Part shown: piece by piece, positions 1 through 11,400 of the stretch | Layout of the letters: each line of letters opens with the position of its first letter | How positions within the stretch are numbered: position 1 is the first letter of the stretch | Origin: Ailanthus altissimus | Taxonomy: Eukaryota; Streptophyta; Magnoliopsida; Sapindales; Simaroubaceae | NCBI GenBank assembly: GCA_946807835.1 | Contig: OX327695.1 | Location: 23,418,501 to 23,482,500, forward strand | DNA: 64,000 bases | Direction of reading: 5' to 3' | Notes under the pieces: model-generated | The model's input: only the letters and a program-made list of their open reading frames with translations | What the model was told of the DNA's origin: nothing | The model's database searches: none | Program-made: the position numbers and the translations under genes

Positions 1-685
1 CATTTCCCGTGTAATTATGTATAGACATTTTGTTCTTTAGTTTGAGCTTATTCCGGCTGATGTTCTAGGGTTAAAAGAAATAATTTTAAAAAAATGCTTA
101 TCTGCCTCTAAATTGCATTATATTCATTTGTATAATTTGAAAAATAATAATATATAAATAATGAAAGAAATCAAAAATGATTTCTCCTAAAAAGCATTTA
201 TTAGGGAAATATTGTCAAGCATTACAGCAACGATTGAAGTAAATCCGGAATTCTGAAGACTTCCGATAAATGAAGTTATTAATTAGTAAATAACATGATC
301 TTAAAATGATTAACCAAAATTTTTAACCATTAAGAAAACTGTATTATACATTAACATATGTCACCTTTAGCTTCGGTCTACCCGCAAATGTGACACAAGA
401 GGACATATCATACACTGGGTGATATTAACTCTTGAAAACCTAAATAGTATATCAAACTTTGGGGAAAAAAAATGCACTTGGGCTACCCGGCTTCAATGGG
501 TTTGTAATACATTTATTTTTCTATTAATATGAAAATTACGGAGGTTTTTAGTTCGAATATCTCTCCTTAATGTCAAAGAAAAATTAAAAAAAAAGACTTT
601 TTACCTACCCAGCAAACTCGTCACATGTATAATTACAACTTCTAACTACTAAATTAAGAGATATTTATCATTATTAGGGTGACGA
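1..685. other. AT-rich upstream region
   Basis: No coding sequence or recognisable repeat family was seen here. The stretch is AT-rich and probably holds the distal promoter of the SDR gene. A short GA-dinucleotide run at about 686-700 marks its downstream edge. Confidence 0.5.
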
Positions 686-724
686 AGAGAGAGAGAGAGA
701 AGTTAGAGGCGTGCTTATATAAAA
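686..724 (+). promoter_or_regulatory. GA repeat and TATA box of the SDR gene
   Basis: A (GA)n run at 686-700 is followed by a canonical plant TATA box, TATATAAAA, at 716-724. Transcription would be expected to start about 25-35 bases later, near 745-755, which leaves a 5' leader of roughly 250 bases before the chosen ATG at 1004. GA/CT runs near the start site are common in plant core promoters. The site is inferred from motif and spacing only. Confidence 0.6.
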
Positions 725-1003
725 GGGACGGAAAAGACTCAAAGCTAAAGAAACGTATTCAAGGAGAAATGCATCTTGCTGAGGAGGCAACGACTTAGTG
801 ACGGAAGAGAGCATCCACAAAGCCAAGATCCTCCGTCTCTCATTTTCCACAAAAAAATCTCAATTATGTTATCAAACATTAACCTCAAGAACAAGTACAA
901 GAACTAGAAGAGAGATTTTAGAGTAGTATTATTATTAATTAGTTCATCATACAGATCTTAGCGCCCAAATTAACTAGCTTTGCAAGTAGCAAAAATGCGG
1001 ACC

Positions 1004-3046
1004 ATGGCTAGTTCTGCAACTTACAGAGGCATCGCTGCCATTGTTGGCGTCGGCCCCAAACTGGGTCGATCTATAGCTCGCAAGTTTGCCCGTCAAGGTT
1101 ACACAGTCGCCATCCTTGCTCGTGACCTAGGTATCTCTCTCTCTCTCTCTCCTCTCCGTTTGGTTCCTAGAAAAGTCAATAAGAAAGAAAAAGAAAAACA
1201 TTCTCGCTAGTGACCTGATTATTTCTTTCTCTCTCTCTCTGATCCCTTCATACTTGTTTGGTCTGAGTTTTCACTCTTTCCTCTTATGGGTTCATGGGAA
1301 AATGGAAAGATAAAAAAGGAACAAAAAAAAAAAAAATAATAATTATGAACCATTTCTCTTTCTTTATTTTTTTGGTTAGTGATCAGTGGATTCAATGAAA
1401 TATAAAGACATATATACTTATACATATAAACTTACAGGGAGATTATCAAGATTTGCAGACGAGATAGCAAGGGAAGAGAAAGCTCAAGTATTTGCAATAA
1501 GAATAGATTGCTCGGATTCGAGAAGTGTGAAGGAGGCATTTGAAGGAGTTTTATCACTAGGATTTGTTGAAGTGCTTGTGTACAATGCTTACCAACCAGT
1601 TTCTTGGCATCCCACAAACTTCGCTGAAATTCGCATTGAATCCTTTGAGAAATCGGTGGCTGTCTCCTCGGTTGGTGCCTTTCTTTGCGCTCAACAGGTA
1701 CCTTTTCATTCCTCAACTGGCCAAGCCAGCTCTTCTGAGTAGTACTAGTAGTAGCGTTGTTTTTTTTCTGGTCCCTTTTAGTTTAGATCGAGGAATTGGA
1801 ATATAGGAACATTGAAACTAGATAATCAATGCTCTCTAGTAAAGCAAAAGCTTCAAATTGCTATTCCTTTTCCTATTCTCTTGTTATTAGCAGGAATTAG
1901 AATGTTGTTACTATCCCTTATTATCGTAGGTTATGAAAATTATTATGAAAGAAATTGAGCAAATAGAGTAAGAAAACTAGAAACTTCGCTAAATTCTACG
2001 CGAAAGTGAATTTCTTCTCTTTTATAATTAGGTCCTTATTTTAGTTGAACATACATTTCCTTTTTCGCTACAAACCATATGGTGGGGATCTCACCAATTT
2101 AATTCTTTAGATGAACTTAACAAATGGAATAATACATTAGTTTTCATGTGTAGTTTCCTAGTTTGGGTTATAAAGGTAGTTGGTAAACTGGGAATTATGT
2201 AAAGTTTGATTTGATGATGCAAGGTTCTTCCTGGCATGGTTGAAAGAGGAAAGGGCACCATTCTCTTCACTGGCTGTTCAGCTTCTCTCACTGGCATTGC
2301 TGGTTTCACTGAACTATGTAAAATTATATTAATCTCTCTTATATGTTGCCAATGATTCTGCTCAAAGATTCCCTTGAAGAAGAATCGTTAGATTCGCTCC
2401 TAGCTTCTTTTTTATATGTGTATTAATGATAACAATTTTTTATTTTTCTTTTTTATTTTTTCTCTTGTACTGTGAAATGGGACAAGGCTGTGGAAAATTC
2501 GCTTTGAGAGCATTGTCGCAATGTCTGGCAAGAGAGTTCCAACCCCTTGGTGTTCACGTTGCCCATGTTATCATTGATGGTCTTGTTGGCCCACCTAGGT
2601 AATTAAAATGCTTCTAACTCACTATTTATTTATTCACCTTATCCCATAGAGGAATCTATCCATGTACTAAACAATTTCATACCTTGGATATTGATATTTA
2701 CAAGATTTCCATTTCTTGTCCAATTCTCTTTCTTTCTCTCTCTCTCTCTTTTATAATCCACCAAACAGAATGACCTTTTGAGGAGTTAAAGAAATATCAA
2801 TCAGCTCTCTCTGTATAATCTCATAAAGTGTAAACGTTGATTAAAATAAATAAATGCAGGGGACCATCGACGTCGCAGAGAGGGTTGGTTGGGGAGCAAC
2901 AACAGAGCGGAGGAGGAAGTGAAGGGTCCATGATGATGATGGACCCGGACTCGCTGGCTCAGACCTACTGGCACCTCCACTTACAAGACCGGACCGCTTG
3001 GACCCAAGAGATCGACCTCCGTCCTTCAAACCGAGGATTCTGCTAG
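1004..3046 (+). CDS. Short-chain dehydrogenase/reductase family protein, five exons
   Basis: Exons are 1004-1130, 1438-1697, 2224-2317, 2487-2598 and 2860-3046. All introns are GT...AG and the phases join cleanly into 259 residues. ATG 1004 has strong context (ACCATGG); an in-frame ATG at 995 would add three residues. The product is a single Rossmann-fold SDR. The nucleotide-binding glycine motif is GVGPKLG at residues 15-21, an Asp follows beta-3 (IDCSD, 66-69), and the Asn motif appears as VYNAYQP (90-96). The region around TGCSAS (145-150) corresponds to the active-site Ser strand. The usual YxxxK reads LCCGK (160-164), so Lys164 is present but the catalytic Tyr is Leu. A Gly/Met-rich linker leads to a C-terminal end reading EIDLRPSNRGFC. 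The length is normal for a classical SDR. The substrate cannot be read from the sequence, and it may act as a soluble, atypical NAD(P)-binding oxidoreductase. It is the only complete host gene here. Confidence 0.92.
1134..1151. repeat. CT microsatellite in intron 1
   Basis: A (CT)n run lies directly after the intron 1 donor at 1131. A second CT run lies at about 1225-1242. Both are likely length-polymorphic and are not part of the coding sequence. Confidence 0.8.
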
Positions 3047-4098
3047 CTAGCCTGCCACTGTCAATTCACTTTCCACGCAATCATCATATAACCCTTTCAC
3101 TGGTCAAATTAGTTTGATGTTTGTTACCTGCTGCTGTATGTATGCTATGCCCAGTTAAAAAGAAGACCGTGGAAGCTAGCTAGCCTTGCATTATTCAAAG
3201 ACCTTTTCGTGAGTAGTATAAGTTTGGGTTAATACTGCTCTTTGTGATTTAGTTTTGTTGTGTATATATATAATTTGTGATTAAAGGGTTGGTTTTGTGA
3301 TCAAGGAAATGACTATTTGGTGCATTCATTGTCGGTAATTTAGTCTTGAATTGTATATGTTGGGCGATACATATCGGTGGGTGGGGTGGGAATTAGAAGA
3401 TCGACCAAAGAAAGGCAAAGTTAGGTCTTTGGTAAGTGGTGATTGGTGAATAGGCCTACGATGGAGACTGCGTTTGCATGGATAATAGATGGACATCGTG
3501 TTCTCATTTGGGACACACAAGGCTTCCTCTTTAAGTGCCTTGTGAATCTCAACCTTTTGCCAAAATTTTTCCCCCTTAATCTGGAAAAAAAAACTGAAAA
3601 ATAAAAAATAATAACTAAAAGAGAAAAGTATCTATTCATGAAAAAAGTGGTGAGTAGGTACGATTTTTCGTTCAGGAACCGTCATTTAGCAGGGTTCAGT
3701 TTCAGCTTTCACGTCTTTGAACCGACAAACACTTAGCTGACGCAACCCCATGGTTCCCGCACTCAATCATCGAACCACACCCACTGTCAAATCAGTTTCA
3801 GTTTAAACACAATGCAAATGTCATTTTAGTTGTCATAAAGTAAGGAGTTTATTTATTAAATTTTTTTTTATACGAACCACAACTAGATTTTGGATGTAAT
3901 TGAATTAGACTAGTTTGTTCTAAAAATAATGAATTAGAAATTTTGCAATTAAAGAAAAGGTGAAGTCGCACCATAAATTTAAATTTTTTGATAAAAATAT
4001 TCTGATATTTAATTTAATAATAAATAAAAATAATAATTTGAGAACTAAAAAAAAAAAATAATGAGTGGTGGAGTGAAAGTTTTGCTAATACTTAAAAT
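3047..4098. other. 3' UTR and intergenic DNA
   Basis: The first few hundred bases should hold the SDR 3' UTR. I could not fix a polyadenylation site. The rest is AT-rich, with a slightly more GC-rich patch at 3650-3790 that I could not assign. The short ORFs here show no recognisable protein. Confidence 0.4.
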
Positions 4099-4281
4099 TA
4101 AGAAGATTCTAAATTTTATAAATGTAGATTTAGACCTCGATGTCTATACTTGTATGGATGTTAATATTGATCATTATCATTGTCATGTGTTATACTTCTT
4201 ACGTCCTTCTTAATTTAATAATTTAGATCCTATTTATAAGGTTGTTATATAAATTTAATACGTATTTATAGAATCTTCTTA
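4099..4281. repeat. Possible MITE-like inverted-repeat element
   Basis: The 13-base sequence TAAGAAGATTCTA at 4099-4111 is the exact inverse complement of 4269-4281, enclosing a 183-bp AT-rich segment. I see no convincing target-site duplication and pairing does not extend inward. It could be a decayed miniature inverted-repeat element or a chance pairing in AT-rich DNA. Confidence 0.25.
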
Positions 4282-4723
4282 GATTTATATATTATTGTTT
4301 TACTTAAATAAAGTTAAATCTTTCTTACCTATGTAAGACTCATGCTGAGATAATGAAAGTCATATTGAAAGGTACATTAAGTTTGTGATTCTCAATGTGC
4401 ATGACTAGGGTGGTTGATTAGGTCAAAAAATGTATCTAATGACTAAAGACGATGTTAGCGAGAAGAAGATTACAAGCCAGCTCGGGGACATTCATTTACC
4501 CTTATAACATCTAGACTTAGGCTCATGGGCTCAGGCTTTGTGGGCTACAATATATGAGCTAAGCTTTGTAGTGGTCTTTTAGTTTTTAATATTAATTTTT
4601 TGATACTGGAAACTTTATAAGTATAGTCTCCTAGATTAGGTAGTCTTTGGAGTGCCTTTTGATTTGATCAACTAGAGTCCCCAGCTGTCAGTTCGAGGCA
4701 GTACTTGGGATCAGAAATTATGT

Positions 4724-5035
4724 GTTTGTAGGAAAATATATGCATTATTCAGTGAGATTCCTCTTTGTAAATATTTTCATGAGAGAATGAATGCACTAGT
4801 TAGTGAGATTTTTCTTTGTATATGTCTTTACAAAGGAATGGATCTACTAATTTAGTGAGATTTCTTTTTGTAAATGTCTTTGTAGAGAAATGAATGCACT
4901 AATTAATGAGAATTTTCTTTATAAATGTCTTTGTAGGAGAATGGATACACTGGTTAGTGAGACTCCTTGTTATGTTTTTGCAAGAGAATGAATGCACTAG
5001 TTAATGAGATTTTTCTTTATAAATATATTTGTGGA
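4724..5035. repeat. 51-bp minisatellite, block 1 (about 6 units)
   Basis: Tandem units of 51-52 bp share the core ATGCACTAGTTAGTGAG followed by a CTTTGTAAAT-like stretch and end in GGAATGA/GG. The units are diverged by substitutions and small indels. The block ends abruptly at the TSD (GTGGA, 5031-5035) of the solo LTR that follows, and the array resumes in phase at 7964. Confidence 0.88.
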
Positions 5036-5157
5036 TGTAATACATGTGTATGCTTAAGTATACTTGGTGGCAGAATTAAAAAGAAAAAAGAAAAGAGAAA
5101 AGAAATTAAGCGGTGGCTGTTATATATATATATAATAGTTTTATTTTCTTCGTTTAA

Positions 5158-5400
5158 GAAGAATGAATTGAAACAGAAGAACAAATGAAGCAAATAGAAA
5201 CAAGAAAAGAAGAAGCAAAAGAAAAACGAAAGAGAGAAAAGAGAGAAGAAGAAAAGAAGAAAAAAAAAGGAAAGAAGAGAAAACCGAGAGAAAGGAAAAG
5301 AGAAAGAAGAAAAACAAAAAGAGAAAAAGGAAAAAAAAAAGAGAGAAAAGAAAAAGCAGGACGAAAAGAAAAAGAATTCAAAAAAAGAAAAAATAAGAAA
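5158..5400 (+). repeat. Long purine-rich (AAG/AAAGA) tract
   Basis: About 240 bases are almost entirely A and G on the + strand, near the 5' end of the Tekay-like LTR. The Lys/Arg/Glu-rich open frame across it is a by-product of the purine run and has no protein-like composition. Such mirror-type purine runs can adopt triplex structures and are prone to slippage. Confidence 0.85.
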
Positions 5401-6525
5401 TTTTAAGAAATTAATTTAGGTAGTTAGATTTATATCTAATAATTTAGCGGGTAATAGTTTTACGATATTAGAATATTTATATTTTAATATTTATAATACA
5501 TATCGATACTAATAATATATTTTTACACTCTATGATATAGGAGGAGTGTCGAAAGCGGGTAGATCTCAAAATTCAGACCCAACTCAAAATTAGCGCACTT
5601 TTGTGAGTGGATAGCTATATATATATATATTTATATGTTTTTAATACAACAATTATAATTTAATTACACATTATCAGATTTAATTATGATTTATTTTAGA
5701 CAGATAAATATTTATGCTATTTAGTATATTCAGAAATGTTTTAAAACTTAGTATAGTATAGTTTATTATTATGTTAAGTACATAAATATTTGTTTTAGAA
5801 CAATTATGCTTTCATGATATTATATAGTAGTAGTTTTGAACCACCACATACGTACCCTCCCATTTAGTGTAGTTGCTCTGTGCATTCGTTAGACCAGTTT
5901 AGTTTGCTCTGCCCGAGCGATATAACATTCTGCTGGGTTAGACCAGCTCAGATCCCTCATTCTGCCTGCGCGTAAGTTACTCCGCCAGGTTAGACCAGTT
6001 TTTTCCGGGTACAAGTTTGGTGTGATTTTCAATGTATATATAGTATATGTTTCCAGAGCTATATTATATATATTCAGCTTGATAATAGATTTTGTGATCG
6101 TTTACGCTTTCAGTATATCAGATCCCCAGTATTATGTTATGATTTTAGTTTTAGCACAGATTTTATGACAACTCATACTTTTAGTACATGTTTATTGACT
6201 ACTCAGTATATAGTTTCATAATTATTTTATCTTACAGATTTATACGTGTACAATACATATAAAGTATATAATATTTTCAAATTATGTCCACTCACTGAGC
6301 CACAAGCTCACCATTTTTTCTATTTTTTTTAGGTTGTCACAGGAATTTGTGCAGTGTGATACACTCATCACATTTTGAGGTTGGCCAACGACACACATAG
6401 CTGCATAAGTGTCTCAGTTTGTGTATTTGTATATGTTTTTGTATATTGGAGTACATGTATACACTTTATGTTGAGGCAGGTAGCCTCATTGTATCATATG
6501 TATGAGTAAAGAGTATGTTAGTCAC

Positions 6526-7902
6526 TGTTGTGTGTTTTCTATAACACAAATTAGCGCAAGTGCACGTTGTCGCAACAAGTAATATATGATGAGAAAAGTG
6601 TCGATCCCACAGAGAATGATTTATCTTTTCTAGTTTAAGTACTGAAATGGTGTCTTTCTACTATTATCCAGAAAATGATTTAATGTATGATATTAAACTA
6701 CTCAAGTAAAAGAACAACTTAATTATGCTAAGTGATAAACTAAATTATGAACAAGTTAAATTCAATAAGAGAAATCCTAGGATTACAAACTATCCCCCAT
6801 TATGCAAATAAATTCAGCAGAATCTCTTTTAGGTCTATTGGTACTCAACTTGATATATTGAACAAAACACTCAACACATCACAAGCCTCTTTTGCAGGTC
6901 AAGTGAATCTAGTCCATCCAATCAAATATCTATATGTCTATGATAAATAAATTGAACAAAATTCATTAAGCACAAGTTTTATGAGCCATACATGCCTTAT
7001 GAGTATATGTCTATCTCATATGAAACTCAAGTGTACTACACTATGATCATGCATCAATATGCTTAAGACTAAATACCTAAATGCCTTTGTCAAGTTTATT
7101 TAAGCATTTCTAGATCAATTTAACTACTAGCCAAGTAATCAAATAGCATTAAGCACAAGCACAATGAATATATCCAAAGCTGAATTAATACCATAAAAAA
7201 GAGAGCTAAAATCCATCACATAATGAGTTCAAGGATGTAATCCTAGATTAATGAAATTAGCTCATCATTAAACTACACAATCTTGAAGCTAATTCCATCA
7301 ATACATGTAAACTAAACATCTTACAACAAGTAAAGAATCAAAGAAAAGAAGACATCCCTGTCAAATGTCTTTGAAGTTGAAGCTTGCTTTCCTCCTCTTT
7401 GGTTTCTCCAAACTTAGAAGTTAGGTGTTTCTTTGTGTTTCCAGCTGCTGTCCCAGCTGGAGTCCCCCTCAAAATGTAAGTTTTGAGCAAATATATAGGT
7501 AAGAGCACGGAATTAGGGCGCACTTAGGGTTGCTTTTGGATTTCCTGATTTTCAGCAACCTGTCAACTTTTGCCGCCCAGGTCTCGGCGCCACGGCGCTG
7601 CGATTCAATGCCGCGGTGCTCACTTTCTGCAATTGGCGCCGCGGCGCTGAAATCCAGTGCTGCGGCGCTACACTGTAGCAAAACAGTGGCACTGTTGCTA
7701 CAGTGCCACTGTAGCAATAGTGCCTCCATTTGTATTTTTATCTCTAATGCTCCCATTTGCGTCCGTTTTTCGGTATTTTTGCTCCGATAATGCTTCAACC
7801 TATAAAACAACATTAATATGCATAAATAGCCCAATTATTGAGATAAATTGAACAAATATCAAGTTAGGAAGATAAAATAGTTTATACAATTACGCCTTAT
7901 CA
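6526..7902 (-). mobile_element. Nested Athila/Tat-type solo LTR, minus orientation
   Basis: On the + strand it runs TGTTGTGTG...CTTATCA and is bordered by a perfect 5-bp TSD, GTCAC (6521-6525 and 7903-7907). Read on the minus strand it starts TGATAAGGCG and ends with the 'CTGTGGGATCGACAC ... ACTTGTTGCGACAACG' block that marks the 3' end of Athila/Tat LTRs. It is an inverted copy of 10199-11492. It differs mainly by an extra stretch near 7650-7735 with CACTGTAGCA-type repeats. It carries the GC-rich palindrome GCGCCGCGGCGC at 7636-7647. It has no primer site or coding region. Confidence 0.9.
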
Positions 7903-7963
7903 GTCACATGTCATCGCAGGATCCACCTCAATTCTCAAGGAGGGCTCGGGTCGGGTCCTGTCA

Positions 7964-8499
7964 GTGGAGGAATGAATGCATTGAATTAGTGAAATTCCCC
8001 TTTGTAAATATCATTGTAAGGAAATAAATGCAATGATTACAGAGATTCCCCTTTTGTAAATATCTTTAAAGAAGAATCGATACATCAGTTAGTAATATTC
8101 CCCTTTATAAATTATTTTGCATGAGAATGAATACACTAATTTGTAAAATTCTCCTTTGTAAATGTTTTTGTAAGGGAATGAATGCCACTAGTTTAATGGG
8201 ATTCCACTTTTCTTATATCTTTTGTAGGAGAATGGATTTACTAGTTAATAAGATTCTCCTTTGTAAATATTTTTGCAGGATGCATTGATTAGTGAGATTT
8301 TCCTTTGGTAAATGTCTTTGCAGGAGAATGGATGCACCGATTTATGAGATTCCCCTTTCCTAATTATCTTTATAGGGGAATAAATGCACAAGTTAGTGAC
8401 ATTCTCCTTTATAGATATCTTTGTAGGGGGAATGGATGCACTAATTTAGTGAGATTCACCTTTGTAAATGTCTTCATAAGGGAATATATGCACTAATTT
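7964..8499. repeat. 51-bp minisatellite, block 2 (about 10 units)
   Basis: This continues the 4724 array in register after the first solo LTR. The units are diverged. Because 51 is 17 codons, one open frame runs through 8305-8496 with a 17-residue periodicity, but indels break it elsewhere and I do not consider it a gene. The block stops at 8499, at the TSD AATTT of the next insertion. Confidence 0.88.
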
Positions 8500-11400
8500 T
8501 ATAGTAACCAGTATCCATAACCGGTAAGAATATGTATATTTATATATATAAATATACGTATTTTATTTGTATGTGGGTAATCCTTGATTTATATATTGTT
8601 ATTAGTAGTGTTTTTATAGGTTAAGGATATACTATTAGTATTGAGTTTATTTGCAAGACTTTGGAATTATTTTAGGGACCAAATTGTTATACTTTGAAAG
8701 TTTTGGGGGTGAATTCGTAAATACCAAAAATTAACCACTTAGTATAAAAATACACTTTTAAAAACCCTAATTCTCTCATTTTGGTCGAGCTACCCATTTT
8801 TAGAGAGAGAAGAGAGAAATAAAGGAGAGAGAAAGAGAAGAAGAAGAAGAAAAAGAAGAAGAAATTGGAATTTTGGATCTTTAGAGGTATATCACAACTA
8901 ATTATCAATTTATTGGTGTTAATTAAGTTAATTTATTTAAGTTTTGATTTCTGGAAATATGTATAATTAAGGATTTGATGTGTATTTCGTTTGATGTTGT
9001 GAGAATTGATGATGATCTATAAGATAGTTTGATAAATCATGATGAATTATGGAATTTCTGCTGGATAACCTCTTGATCTAGGAATTTTATAAATTGTTGT
9101 GATTCGATTCTGGTTTTTAATTTTGAGTATATGAAATTAGACATGTTAAGGATCATCTGAGACTTTGAATCGATTGAAAATTATGGAAATTGAATTTATA
9201 GTGAATTTACCAAAATGACCCTGAAATTATGGAAATTTCCTGTGTAAACAGTATAGTACAGTGAAAAATAATTTTTGTCCTACTGAATGATCTTCAAAAA
9301 TTATGAATTTTTGGAATATGATACTTTTATATGTCTAATATGATATACTCGGAATTGAGAATTTGGATCAATGTGGTTGAAGTGTTATGAATTTCTAAAG
9401 TGTATTAGCTCATTGCAATATTTGATTAACAGATTTTTAAAGTTATAGAATAAAATAGTTTTAAAATACTTTTGGCAGTGATTTGGAAGTGAAATATTTA
9501 TCATGGACTGAGATATGTGTTAAGAGTAATTATGTGGTAGTTTTATGATTTTTGAGTTAGTATATGAATTTATAGAATTGGGAGATTGAATACTGTTCAG
9601 TAAGTATCTTGATCCTGTCAGGTTTGTAGTTTGGATTCGATGGTGTGTATGGAATGGATTGTGTAGGAAATTTGATATAATATTCATATATAAGAAGGAT
9701 ATATGAGTCAAGAATGGTATATTCTGATTTTGTAGTAATTGGACATCATTTGATGTATTAGAAATTTTTGTTAAGTGTAAGTGGTCAGAATGACAGGTTT
9801 TGAGAAACCAAATATTTAGACCAATTTGATGTGATAAATGCATTGTGTATAATTTTGTAAGCTATTTAAAGTATTTTGTGTGAATTGTGAGGCTTATGAA
9901 AGGATTAATCTCCATTGATAGGTTAAGGAGATTTAAGCCTTGTGGCTGAAAGTGTTAAGAGGTAAGTATACTAGACTTTTTACTGAAATCACAATAAACA
10001 TAGTAATTGTTTGTATGATTTTGCAAATGGGGTTAAGAATATGTTTATGTTATGTCAAAGTATATTTTGATATGAAATATGAATATATGTTTCTGAATGT
10101 GAGCATTGACATTGAGCATGGACATACATGTGTTTTTGTAAGTGAGCTTTCAAAATAAGATGTGTTTAATAAAGAAAGCTTTTGAAGTGTAATATGTCTG
10201 ATAAGGCGTAATTGTATAAACTATTTTATCTTCCTAACTTGATATTTGTTCAATTTATCTCAATAATTGGGCTATTTATGCGTATTAATGTTGTTTTATA
10301 GGTTGAAGCATTATCGGAGCAAGAATACCGGAAAACGGACGCAAATCGGAGCATTAGAGATAAAAATACGAATGGAGGCGCCGATTGCAGAAACTGAGCG
10401 CCGCAGCGCCAAATCGCAGCGCCGCGGCGCCGGGACCTGGGCAACAAGTTTTGACAGGTTCCTGAAAATCAGGAAACCCAAAAGCAGCCCAAAATGCGCC
10501 CTAATTCCGTGCTCTTACCTATTTATTTGCTCAAAACTTACATTTGGAAGAGGACTCCAGCTGGGACAGCAGCTGGAAACACAAAGAAACACCTAACTTC
10601 TAAGTTTGAAGAAATCAAAGAGGAGGGAAGCAAGCTTCAACAACAAAGGCATTTGACAGGGATGTCTTCTTTGCTTTGATTCTTTACTTGTTGTAAGATG
10701 TTTAGTTTACATGTATTGATGGAATTAGCTTCAAGATTGTGTAGTTTAATGATGAGCTAATTTCGTTCATCTAGGATTACATCCTTGAACTCATTATGTG
10801 ATTGATTTTAGTTCTCTCTTTTATGGTATTAATTCAGCTTTTGATATATTCATTGTGCTTGTGCTTAATGCTATTTAATTACTTGGCCAGTGGTTAAATT
10901 GATCTAGAAATGCTTAAATAAACTTGACAAAGGCATTTAGGTATTTAGTCTTAAGCATATTGATGCATGATCATAGTGTAGTACACTTGAGTTTCATATG
11001 AGATAGACATATACTCATAAGGCATGTATGGCTCATAAAACTTGTGCTTAATGAATTTTGTTCAATTTATTTATCATAGACATATAGATATTTGATTGGA
11101 TGGAATAGATTCACTTGACCTGCAAAAGAGGCTTGTGATGTGTTGAGTGTTTTGGTCAATATATCAAGTTGATAACCAATAAACATCAAAGAGATTCTGC
11201 TGAATTTATTTGCATAATGGGGGATAGTTTGTAATCCTAGGATTTCTCATATTGAATATAATTTGTTGGTAATTTAGTTTATCACTTAGCATAATTAAGT
11301 TGTTCTTTTACTTGAGTAGTTTAATCATCATACATTAAATCATTTTCTGGATAATAGTAGAAAGACACCATTTCGGTACTTAAACTAGAAAAGATAAATC

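Larger units (their letters stand above)
5036..7963 (+). mobile_element. Tekay-like Ty3/gypsy solo LTR (contains a nested solo LTR)
   Basis: It begins TGTAATACATG and ends GGTCCTGTCA, so it has TG...CA termini. It is flanked by a perfect 5-bp duplication GTGGA (5031-5035 and 7964-7968) inside the 51-bp minisatellite. Without the nested 1,377-bp LTR and its duplicated 5 bp it is about 1.55 kb. No coding domains, primer site or second LTR are present. The body contains a 'CACTCACTGAGC...AGCTCACC' stretch near 6290 and ends in CTCGGGTCGGGTCCTGTCA, both typical of plant Tekay/del chromovirus LTRs. The solo state implies LTR-LTR recombination. The insertion boundaries are firm; the lineage assignment is by LTR style only. 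Confidence 0.85.

Noticed and set aside
1219..1716. Minus-strand ORFs over SDR introns and exon 2
   Set aside because: They are antisense shadows of the spliced SDR gene.
3326..3639. Two overlapping minus-strand ORFs downstream of the SDR gene
   Set aside because: Short, low conservation value, no recognisable protein, probably chance in 3' flanking DNA.
5185..5406. 73-residue Lys/Arg/Glu-rich ORF
   Set aside because: It is only the translation of a purine tract inside a solo LTR; composition is low-complexity and there is no homology I recognise.
7338..7851. ORFs on both strands at 7338-7851 and the matching ORFs at 10250-10679
   Set aside because: Both sets fall at the same place in two copies of a solo LTR and mirror each other; explained by LTR homology and the GC-rich palindrome.
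4724..8499. CRISPR-like regular repeats
   Set aside because: Units are directly tandem with no unique spacers, in eukaryotic DNA; it is a minisatellite.
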